NCBI GenBank assembly: GCA_045599805.1
Contig: JAZRWQ010000081.1
Span: 1 to 11,286 of the forward strand
Direction: 5' to 3'
Source: JAZRWQ01 sp045599805
GTDB taxonomy: Bacteria; Bacillota; Clostridia; Oscillospirales; UMGS1783
Length of the DNA stretch: 11,286 nt
Shown: positions 4,851 through 11,286 of the stretch, piece by piece
Layout: every line of letters starts with the position of its first letter
How positions within the stretch are numbered: the first letter of the stretch is position 1
Position numbers and translations under genes: made by a program
The notes under the pieces: generated by a model
Told to the model about the DNA's origin: nothing
The model's database searches: none
The model's input: only the letters and a program-made list of their open reading frames with translations

Positions 4851-7800
4851 CTACTTTTCTTCGGCTTCGTCTTTAAAATTTTCCATAACGTCGCAAAGGT
4901 GCATCGCCGTTTTCGTGGCGCTGTCCTTAATGCGGCAGGAAAGGTAGGGCACGCTTCCGGCGTTGAAATACATTCTGCCTTTGAAATTTCCTATAATGCC
5001 TGCGACATGCTTCATATCATAGTTTTTAAGCTTTATTATCAACATATCTTCCTTTTGCGTTATATCGGTAACGTTAAGGAGAGACGCGCGGTAACGTATC
5101 AGCGAAACGTCTATAAGGTCGGTTATCTCTTTTGGCGGCTCGCCGAAGCGGTCGCATAATTCATCAATAAGGTCTTCCTTGGCGGCGTTGTTTTCAACGC
5201 CGGCTATCTTTTTGTATATATCCACACGCAGGGTGGATGACTCGATGTATTCCTCGGGGATGTATGCGTTTATGGTGAAGTCAACCTGACATTCGTCGGT
5301 ATGGGGCACCGTTTCGCCCTTCTTTTCGGCTATCGCCTGGCTTAACAGCTGCATATACATATCGTAGCCTACGCTGTCCATGTGTCCGTGCTGCTGCGCG
5401 CCGAGCAGATTTCCCGCGCCGCGTATCTGCAAATCGCGCATGGCAATCTTAAAACCGGAGCCGAATTCGGTGTATTCTCTTATGGCGTCAAGTCGTTTGC
5501 GGCTGTCCTCCGAAAGAGTTTTGCCCTTGCGGTAGGTGAAATAGGCGTAGGCGTGCTTGTAGCTTCTGCCTACTCTTCCGCGTATCTGGTGAAGCTGCGC
5601 AAGGCCGAGCCTGTCGGCGTCCTCTATTATAAGGGTGTTGGCATTGGGCACGTCAACCCCCGTTTCTATTATCGTTGTGCATATAAGTATGTCTATCTCG
5701 CCCTCTATCATCCTGTCCCAGATGCGTGACAGCTCATCCTTGCTCATTTGTCCGTGCGCCACCTCTATATTCGCATCGGGCAGGACATTCCGGAGTTTCT
5801 GGGCAACCTTGTATATCGTTTCAACGCGGTTGTAAAGATAATAGCATTGACCGCCCCTTGCAAGCTCACGTTTCAGCGCATCGATAATAATGCCCTCATC
5901 ATACTCGCATATATAGGTGGAAACGGGGTGTCGGTCCATCGGCGGTTCTTCTATTATGGACATATCGCGTATGCCGCTCATCGCCATGTTAAGGGTACGC
6001 GGTATCGGCGTTGCCGTAAGCGTCAGTACGTCAACGTTTTTGAAAAGCTCTTTTAAATTTTCCTTGTGTGCAACGCCGAAGCGCTGCTCCTCATCAACTA
6101 TAAGCAGCCCGAGATCTTTAAACTGCACGTCCTTCTGTATAAGTCTGTGCGTGCCTACGATGATGTCTATTTCACCCTTGCGAAGACGGTTTTTTATCTT
6201 TTCCTGCTGGGATGCGTTTCTGAATCGCGATAAAAGCTCCACCGTTATCGGGTAGTCCGCCATGCGCTTTAATATCGTGTTGTAGTGCTGCCATGCAAGC
6301 AGGGTAGTGGGCACCAGAATGGCTGCCTGCTTTCCGTCAAGCACGCATTTGAAGGCGGCGCGAAGCGCGACCTCGGTTTTGCCGAATCCCACATCGCCGC
6401 AAAGCAGCCGGTCCATCGGCGCGTGCTTTTCCATGTCGACCTTTATTTCCTCGCTGCACTTGCGCTGGTCCTCCGTCTCCTCAAATTCAAAGGAGGCTTC
6501 AAATTCCCTCTGCCATTCGTTGTCCGGCGAAAAGGCAAATCCGGGCGCGTTTTGCCGGGCGCCGTACAGGGCGATAAGCTTATCCGCAAGGTCGGCAACG
6601 TTTGCCTTAACCTTCTGCTTCGCTCTTGCCCATTCGCCGGTGCCGAGCTTGTTGAGCTTTATTTTCAATCCGTCGGTCATACCTACGTATTTTGTTATCA
6701 TGTCAAACTGACCGCAGGGGATAAACAGCGTATCGGTTCCGGCGTATTTTATGCGTATGAAATCCTTGATAAGTCCCTGGTTTTCCACCTTGTGCACGCC
6801 GTCGTAAATGCCTATGCCGTAGTTTGCGTGAACGATGTAGTCACCCGGCTTTATGTCGTTGAAGGAGGATATCTTCTGTCCCTTTTCATATCTTCCTTTT
6901 TTCTTCTTTTTCAGGCTGAGTCTGCCGCTGCCGAGCAGGGCGAATTTTGCCTCGCTGTCTTCATATCCTTCGGGAAATGCGCTTCCGAGCACCGTTACAG
7001 TGCCGTCTGACAGCTTGTCGGGCATTGACTGGTAGTACAGCGACGGGATGTTTTTCTCCCTTAACAGTGTCGGGATAAACGATCCCCTTGTCGGACTGCC
7101 CGCGAAAAATACCGCGGTGTAGCCGATATTATGATAATATGCCAACTCGTCAACTATCTCTTCGTCGGTATTTATCGGCGACAGCCGCTTTACCCTGAAG
7201 GTGTTCACGAACTTGAATTCAATTTCATTCTCCTGCCGCAAAAAGTCCTCAAGCAGTATAAGTCCTCTTTTCTGCATATCAGAAAAAAGCTCCGCCTTTG
7301 CGTTATGATATCCGCTTTTCAAAAGGGGAATGCCCTTTTCGCCAAGCGACGCCAGGTCTTCTCCCAGGCGGAACTCATATCCGTCAAACGCCTTTTTGAC
7401 CGATGACAGATCGTAGCAAAAAAGGTAAGCATCCTCATCGTAATCGGTGACCTTGCCCTTTTCGTCTATAAGCGGCAGATATCTGTCAATTGCAGGAAAG
7501 CGCAGATTGCAAATCGCCTCGATATCCTTTTCGCAGTTTGAAATGCCGTCCTTGTTTTCCTTCTTTTTGTGCTTTGTTATTTCCTTTTTTAAGAGTTTTG
7601 TAACTTCGTTTATGCCGTTTTCGTCGGCGATGTTTTCAAGCACCGGCAGTATAACGGCACCGGATATATTTTCTATGCGGCGCTGATTTGTTTTGTCATA
7701 AAAACACATGCTGTCAATTTCATCGCCGAAGAATTCTATTCTTACGGGGTTATCGTAGGCAGGCGAGAAAAATTCCAGAATTCCGCCTCGCTTTGAAAAC

Positions 7801-8309
7801 TGTCCGATAACCTCGGTCAGCTCGCATCTTTCGTAGCCGGATGACGATAAAACGGATGCAAGCTCATCCATATCATAGCTTTTATCTTCAAGGATCTCAA
7901 AGCTGTGCTTTTTGAAAAAGCCCAAAGACGGACAATGCTGCATATACGCGTCGGCGGTCATTATGCATATCTTATAGTCGCCGCGAAGTATCCGTGAAAG
8001 GGCGGCAATGCGCGAAAGCTCCGCCTTGCGCGACATGTTTTCAAAATTGTAAAATACGTTCTCTCTCGATTCGAATCTTACTATGTTATCACCGATGACC
8101 GACATTAAAAGGTCATACAGCCTGTCGGCATCCCTTGTGTCGGGCACGAGCAAAAAGCCACGCCTGTTTTCACAAAGCGTGGCTGTAAGCATCAGTTTAT
8201 AGATTTCACATAGTCCGGCGGCATACGCCGGAGTCTGTCCGCCCTTTACCGCCTCAATAAGCTTTACAGCGGCAGTCGAGCGTTTCAGAGCGTCAAAAGC
8301 GAATTCCAT
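4851..8309 (-). CDS. mfd: Transcription-repair coupling factor Mfd
   Basis: ATP-driven DNA translocase that removes RNA polymerase stalled at lesions and recruits UvrA for nucleotide excision repair. At 1152 residues it is full length (E. coli 1148). Domains seen: an N-terminal UvrB-like module with GGILEFFSPAY and VRIEFFGDEIDSM (175-201); the CarD-like RNA-polymerase-interacting domain PGDYIVHANYGIGIY (488-502) to about 545; translocase lobe 1 with Walker A GDVGFGKTE (638-646), GTHRL (719-723), DEEQ (739-742) and TATPIPRT (765-772); lobe 2 with TTIIETGVDVP (878-888) and QIRGRVGRS (908-916); the RAD-like tail RDLQIRGAGNLLG (958-970); and a C-terminal TRCF domain (about 1000-1150). GGAG (8318-8315) lies 5 nt before the ATG. 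It starts 16 nt after pth, and its TAG stop is shared with the SD of the next gene. Confidence 0.98.
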   Translation of the reverse strand: MEFAFDALKRSTAAVKLIEAVKGGQTPAYAAGLCEIYKLMLTATLCENRRGFLLVPDTRDADRLYDLLMSVIGDNIVRFESRENVFYNFENMSRKAELSRIAALSRILRGDYKICIMTADAYMQHCPSLGFFKKHSFEILEDKSYDMDELASVLSSSGYERCELTEVIGQFSKRGGILEFFSPAYDNPVRIEFFGDEIDSMCFYDKTNQRRIENISGAVILPVLENIADENGINEVTKLLKKEITKHKKKENKDGISNCEKDIEAICNLRFPAIDRYLPLIDEKGKVTDYDEDAYLFCYDLSSVKKAFDGYEFRLGEDLASLGEKGIPLLKSGYHNAKAELFSDMQKRGLILLEDFLRQENEIEFKFVNTFRVKRLSPINTDEEIVDELAYYHNIGYTAVFFAGSPTRGSFIPTLLREKNIPSLYYQSMPDKLSDGTVTVLGSAFPEGYEDSEAKFALLGSGRLSLKKKKKGRYEKGQKISSFNDIKPGDYIVHANYGIGIYDGVHKVENQGLIKDFIRIKYAGTDTLFIPCGQFDMITKYVGMTDGLKIKLNKLGTGEWARAKQKVKANVADLADKLIALYGARQNAPGFAFSPDNEWQREFEASFEFEETEDQRKCSEEIKVDMEKHAPMDRLLCGDVGFGKTEVALRAAFKCVLDGKQAAILVPTTLLAWQHYNTILKRMADYPITVELLSRFRNASQQEKIKNRLRKGEIDIIVGTHRLIQKDVQFKDLGLLIVDEEQRFGVAHKENLKELFKNVDVLTLTATPIPRTLNMAMSGIRDMSIIEEPPMDRHPVSTYICEYDEGIIIDALKRELARGGQCYYLYNRVETIYKVAQKLRNVLPDANIEVAHGQMSKDELSRIWDRMIEGEIDILICTTIIETGVDVPNANTLIIEDADRLGLAQLHQIRGRVGRSYKHAYAYFTYRKGKTLSEDSRKRLDAIREYTEFGSGFKIAMRDLQIRGAGNLLGAQQHGHMDSVGYDMYMQLLSQAIAEKKGETVPHTDECQVDFTINAYIPEEYIESSTLRVDIYKKIAGVENNAAKEDLIDELCDRFGEPPKEITDLIDVSLIRYRASLLNVTDITQKEDMLIIKLKNYDMKHVAGIIGNFKGRMYFNAGSVPYLSCRIKDSATKTAMHLCDVMENFKDEAEEK

Positions 8310-8325
8310 AATAACTCCGGATAAA

Positions 8326-8928
8326 TCAGTTGTATTTATTCATTGCCTCATCTATCTTACCGTCAGCCATAAGCATAACAGCGTCGAGCACGTTCGGCAA
8401 AGCCGCATCGATAAGCTGTCTTTCTGTTTTGCGGAAATCTCCGAGCACCCACTGCGCGATGTCATAGTCCGGATCCAATTTAGCCTTCGGACTCTTATCG
8501 ATGCCTATGCGTATCCTCGGGATATTATAGGTCGCAAGAGTGCGGATTACGCTTTTTATTCCGTTATGACCGCCGTCGGTACCCTTTGCGCGTATGCGCA
8601 GTTTACCCGTATCGAGATCCATGTCGTCGTATATGACAATCATGTTTTCGGGCGGGATGTTATAATATTTGGCAACCTTCAAAACGCATTCACCGCTACG
8701 GTTCATAAAGGTGTAGGGCTGAACGAAAAGAAACTTCTTCCCGTCCACCGTCTTATCATAGATAAGTCCGGAAAACTTCTGCTTGCCCTTGCCGGCGTTA
8801 AGCTCGTTTACAATATAATCTATTGCGATAAAGCCTGCGTTATGCCGGTTGTTTTCGTATTTTTTGCCGTAGTTTCCAAGGCCTACTACAAGGCAGTCTA
8901 TCTGCGGACGTTCTTTAACAAACAGCAT
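8326..8928 (-). CDS. pth: Peptidyl-tRNA hydrolase
   Basis: Cleaves the ester bond of peptidyl-tRNAs that fall off the ribosome, recycling tRNA in the cytosol. The 200 residues are the usual size. Active-site residues match E. coli Pth with an offset of nine: N19 in GLGN, catalytic H29 in NRHNAGF, N76 in FMNRSG, D102 in YDDMDL, and N122 in GGHNG. Two small departures are seen: the usual GLGNPG reads GLGNYG, and the usual TRHN reads NRHN. The essential Asn and His are kept, so activity is expected. GGAG (8939-8936) lies 7 nt before ATG 8928. The gene begins 16 nt after prs and ends 16 nt before mfd, the conserved Firmicutes order prs-(ctc)-pth-mfd; the ctc (L25) gene often found between prs and pth is absent here. 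Confidence 0.97.
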   Translation of the reverse strand: MLFVKERPQIDCLVVGLGNYGKKYENNRHNAGFIAIDYIVNELNAGKGKQKFSGLIYDKTVDGKKFLFVQPYTFMNRSGECVLKVAKYYNIPPENMIVIYDDMDLDTGKLRIRAKGTDGGHNGIKSVIRTLATYNIPRIRIGIDKSPKAKLDPDYDIAQWVLGDFRKTERQLIDAALPNVLDAVMLMADGKIDEAMNKYN

Positions 8929-8944
8929 GAATTAACTCCGATAA

Positions 8945-9901
8945 TTAACCGAACAGGGGAGAGATGGGACGGTCATCGTAAATTCTTTCGATGGCTTCGG
9001 CAAATACTCTTGCGGTGCTGATGACCTTGATCTTCTCGCATTTCTTTTCTTCGGGCAGTTCAATGGTATCAAGGAATACGATCTCCTTGATGGGGCTGTC
9101 CATAATGCGCTGGATGGCAGGACCGGAAAGAACGCCGTGGGTGGCGCAGGCATAAACCTCGGCAGCGCCGCCTACATCGATAAGTGCCTTTGCGGCATTG
9201 CATAAGCTTCCGCCGGTGTCTACCATATCGTCAACGATGATAAGCTTCTTGTCCTTAACGTCGCCTATTATATTCATAACTTCGCACTGATTTGCAACCT
9301 GTCTGCGCTTGTCAACGATAGCCAGAGGCGCATTGATTTTGGCGGCAAAGTTTCTTGCACGGGTAACCGAGCCCAGGTCCGGAGATACAACAACGATGTC
9401 GCTCTTGTCCTCAAACTTCTGGTCAAAATAAGGAGCAAGCAGGGGAACACCCAGCATATGATCAACGGGGATATCAAAGAAGCCCTGGATCTGTGCGGCG
9501 TGAAGGTCCATGGTAAGAACTCTGTCTGCACCGGCTGTGGAGATAAGATCGGCAACGAGCTTGGCGGAGATGGGATCTCTGGATTTTGCTTTTCTGTCCT
9601 GGCGTGCATAGCCGAAATAGGGGATAACGGCGGTAATGCGGCCTGCGGATGCTCTCTTGCAGGCGTCCATCATGATAAGCAGCTCCATAAGGTTATCGTT
9701 TACGGGGTCGCAGGTGGACTGGATGATGAAAACGTCCCTGCCTCTTACGGTCTCTCCGAGAGATACGGAGATTTCGCCGTCGGAGAATTTCTTAACTTCG
9801 CACTGAGCTACGTCAAGGTGAAGATCGTGTGCGATGTCGGATGCCAGCTGTTTTGAAGCGTTAGCGGTAAAGATCTGAATGTTTCTGCCGTGGGTGATCA
9901 T
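8945..9901 (-). CDS. prs: Ribose-phosphate pyrophosphokinase (PRPP synthetase)
   Basis: Makes PRPP from ribose 5-phosphate and ATP, feeding purine, pyrimidine, NAD, His and Trp synthesis. From ATG 9901 the protein is 318 residues, the usual class I length. Seen: KFSDGE (38-43), the flexible catalytic loop PYFGYARQDRKAKSRDPISA (94-113), MDLHAAQIQGFF (131-142) with H134, VVSPDLGSVTRA (171-182), DKRR (197-200) and the PRPP-binding loop IVDDMVDTGGS (222-232). Start choice: AAGGAGG (9917-9911) lies 9 nt before ATG 9901. The ATG at 9910 abuts the SD with no spacing, and a longer reading frame from 9943 has an N-terminus foreign to the family. It is the first gene of the prs-pth-mfd array and is divergent from ppdK. 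A hairpin (9944-9960) and a candidate promoter lie upstream. Confidence 0.97.
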   Translation of the reverse strand: MITHGRNIQIFTANASKQLASDIAHDLHLDVAQCEVKKFSDGEISVSLGETVRGRDVFIIQSTCDPVNDNLMELLIMMDACKRASAGRITAVIPYFGYARQDRKAKSRDPISAKLVADLISTAGADRVLTMDLHAAQIQGFFDIPVDHMLGVPLLAPYFDQKFEDKSDIVVVSPDLGSVTRARNFAAKINAPLAIVDKRRQVANQCEVMNIIGDVKDKKLIIVDDMVDTGGSLCNAAKALIDVGGAAEVYACATHGVLSGPAIQRIMDSPIKEIVFLDTIELPEEKKCEKIKVISTARVFAEAIERIYDDRPISPLFG

Positions 9902-9943
9902 GCAGTACATCCTCCTTATGTATATTTTATTTTGGACTCGCAA

Positions 9944-9960
9944 AAAGCACTTTGTGCTTT
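9944..9960 (-). repeat. 7-bp hairpin in the prs leader
   Basis: AAAGCAC (9944-9950) and GTGCTTT (9954-9960) are perfect inverted copies with a 3-nt loop. On the minus strand the stem ends in TTTTT, so it has weak terminator character inside the predicted prs 5' leader, about 27 nt ahead of the SD. It could be an attenuator or a transcript-stabilising hairpin. Confidence 0.4.
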
Positions 9961-9968
9961 ATAGTAAT

Positions 9969-9997
9969 ATTATTGCTTAATTTTAAAAATTTTGCAA
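9969..9997 (-). promoter_or_regulatory. Candidate prs promoter
   Basis: On the minus strand TTGCAA (9997-9992, 4 of 6) and AATAAT (9974-9969, 5 of 6) are 17 bp apart, giving a start near 9962. TATTGC (9971-9976) and GCAATA (9994-9999) form a 6-bp inverted repeat that frames the promoter. AT-richness makes chance matches likely. Confidence 0.4.
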
Positions 9998-10099
9998 TAG
10001 GTTAATGTAAAAATATATGAAGTTTAAAAAAAACAAGTCGAATAAAATATATCAAAATAGCATTTAAATAAAAAAGATGTGTTAAATTATCCAATACCC

Positions 10100-10128
10100 T
10101 TGCCATTTCAAAAAAGCTGTGATATAAT
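10100..10128 (+). promoter_or_regulatory. Strong predicted sigma-A promoter of ppdK
   Basis: TTGCCA (10100-10105, 5 of 6), a 17-bp spacer and a perfect TATAAT (10123-10128), with the extended -10 dinucleotide TG at 10120-10121. Transcription would begin near 10135, giving a leader of about 40 nt. Confidence 0.85.
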
Positions 10129-10174
10129 ATCGGAGATTGGAAATGAATAATTACAAACCTTAGGAGGCAATTAT

Positions 10175-11286
10175 ATGAGCAACAAGAAATATGTTTACTT
10201 GTTTTCCGAAGGCAACGCTAAAATGCGTGAGCTCCTCGGCGGCAAGGGCGCAAACCTCGCAGAAATGACCTGCATCGGTCTTCCCGTACCTCAGGGCTTC
10301 ACTATCACTACCGAAGCATGCACACAGTATTATGAAGACGGCAGACAGATCAATCCCGATATCCAGGCTGAAATTATGGAATATGTTGAGAAGCTGGAAG
10401 CAATCACCGGCAAAAAGTTCGGCGATATCGAAAATCCTCTTCTCGTTTCCGTTCGTTCCGGCGCAAGAGCATCCATGCCCGGCATGATGGATACCATTCT
10501 TAATCTCGGTCTTAACGAAGAGGTTGTTGAAGTAATGGCTGAAAAGTCAGGCAACCCCAGATGGGCTTGGGACTGCTACAGAAGATTCATCCAGATGTAC
10601 TCCGACGTTGTTATGGAAGTCGGCAAGAAGTACTTTGAACAGCTTATCGACAAGATGAAGGCAGAAAAGGGCGTAGTTCACGACGTTGAGCTTACCGCTG
10701 ATGACCTTAAGAAGCTTGCCGAACAGTTTAAGGCTGAATATAAATCCAAGATCGGTGTTGATTTCCCCACCGATCCCCACGAACAGCTTATGGGCGCCAT
10801 AAAGGCAGTTTTCCGTTCCTGGGACAACCCCCGCGCAAACGTATACCGTCGTGACAACGACATCCCCTATTCCTGGGGCACCGCAGTAAACGTACAGTCC
10901 ATGGCATTCGGCAATATGGGCGATGACTGCGGCACCGGCGTTGCATTCACACGTGATCCCGCCACCGGCGCAAAGGGCCTGTTCGGTGAATTCTTAACCA
11001 ACGCACAGGGTGAAGACGTTGTTGCAGGCGTTCGTACTCCTATGCACATATCCGAAATGGAACAGAAGTTCCCCGAAGCCTTCAAGCAGTTTGTTGAAGT
11101 TTGCAAGACTCTGGAAGAACATTACCGCGATATGCAGGATATGGAATTTACCGTTGAACACGGCAAGCTCTTCATGCTGCAGACACGTAACGGTAAGAGA
11201 ACCGCTCAGGCAGCTCTGAAGATCGCCTGCGACCTCGTTGACGAAGGCATGATCTCCGAGAAGGAAGCCGTTCTTCTTATCGATCC
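10175..11286 (+). CDS. ppdK: Pyruvate, phosphate dikinase (N-terminal 370 codons; runs off the window)
   Basis: Interconverts pyruvate, ATP and phosphate with phosphoenolpyruvate, AMP and pyrophosphate; in anaerobes it can work in the glycolytic, PPi-using direction. Visible is the N-terminal ATP-grasp (PPDK_N) part: LLGGKGANLAEM (20-31), GLPVPQGFTITTEACTQYY (35-53), SVRSGARASMPGMMDTILNL (92-111), WDNPRANVYRR (216-226), GTAVNVQSMAFGN (235-247), GEFLTNAQGEDVVAG (271-285) and LQTRNGKRT (335-343). The GARASMPGMMDT motif separates PpdK from the related PEP synthase and EI. The phosphohistidine domain and the PEP-binding barrel lie beyond 11286; the family is about 870-880 residues. AGGAGG (10162-10167) lies 7 nt before ATG 10175. 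Codon use is notably rich in preferred C-ending codons, which suits a highly expressed enzyme. Confidence 0.96.
   Translation, partial: MSNKKYVYLFSEGNAKMRELLGGKGANLAEMTCIGLPVPQGFTITTEACTQYYEDGRQINPDIQAEIMEYVEKLEAITGKKFGDIENPLLVSVRSGARASMPGMMDTILNLGLNEEVVEVMAEKSGNPRWAWDCYRRFIQMYSDVVMEVGKKYFEQLIDKMKAEKGVVHDVELTADDLKKLAEQFKAEYKSKIGVDFPTDPHEQLMGAIKAVFRSWDNPRANVYRRDNDIPYSWGTAVNVQSMAFGNMGDDCGTGVAFTRDPATGAKGLFGEFLTNAQGEDVVAGVRTPMHISEMEQKFPEAFKQFVEVCKTLEEHYRDMQDMEFTVEHGKLFMLQTRNGKRTAQAALKIACDLVDEGMISEKEAVLLID

Larger units (their letters stand above)
9918..10174. other. AT-rich divergent intergenic region between prs and ppdK
   Basis: This stretch holds the leaders and promoters of both neighbours, with A- and T-runs around 9981-10080 that could serve as UP elements. 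No reading frame with an SD, no tRNA and no riboswitch-like core was recognised between 10000 and 10099. Confidence 0.8.

Noticed and set aside
5382..7035. Several long plus-strand frames opposite mfd
   Set aside because: Mfd is an intact, motif-complete gene on the minus strand; these frames lack SDs and look like antisense shadows.
9902..9943. Longer prs N-terminus (14 extra residues)
   Set aside because: The extra codons run through the SD AAGGAGG and add a sequence not typical of PRPP synthetases; ATG 9901 has correct spacing.
10330..11106. Minus-strand frames opposite ppdK
   Set aside because: They are shadows of a strongly biased coding sequence, with no SD or recognisable domain.
1..11286. 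CRISPR arrays, tRNA or rRNA genes, prophage or plasmid hallmarks
   Set aside because: No regularly spaced direct repeats, tRNA-like cloverleaf, rRNA segments, integrase attachment sites or replication proteins were seen.

Overview
The window looks like a chromosomal segment of a Gram-positive, low-to-moderate GC anaerobe of the class Clostridia (Oscillospiraceae/Ruminococcaceae-like is my guess, not shown). The evidence is the prs-pth-mfd order typical of Firmicutes, a DUF1292 gene, a clostridial-type 6S RNA, an archaeal/eukaryote-type ProRS, pyruvate phosphate dikinase, and strong AGGAGG ribosome binding sites. Most of the window is ordinary core genome. The less ordinary parts are an IS remnant at the left edge, a 6S RNA packed against a small gene, and a two-gene HTH/vWA module attached to the end of the prs-pth-mfd operon.

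Layout. 1-302 (minus) is a fragment of an IS3-family transposase, missing its N-terminal part and cut by the window edge. 336-1462 (plus) holds mgsA (methylglyoxal synthase), a DUF1292 gene with its own promoter, a 6S RNA starting a few bases after the DUF1292 stop, and a strong intrinsic terminator. 1473-3635 (plus) holds a strong promoter with a dyad over its -10, proS, a small polytopic membrane protein, and a terminator shared with the converging genes. 9997 down to 3634 (minus) is one long array: prs, pth, mfd, an HTH-like gene and a von Willebrand A protein, with gaps of 16 nt or less or overlapping signals down to the HTH gene. A hairpin with a T-tract then precedes the vWA gene. 9911-10174 is an AT-rich divergent intergenic region with promoters for prs and for ppdK. 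ppdK (plus) runs off the right edge after its ATP-grasp part.

How the genes relate. The minus operon joins PRPP synthesis (Prs), recycling of peptidyl-tRNA (Pth) and transcription-coupled repair (Mfd), a conserved housekeeping grouping. PpdK and MgsA both act near the phosphoenolpyruvate/triose-phosphate part of glycolysis. 6S RNA binds housekeeping RNA polymerase. The HTH and vWA proteins are accessory by position; they are probably a functional pair, but their job is unknown. All calls come from reading motifs and base pairing by eye; no database search or folding program was run.
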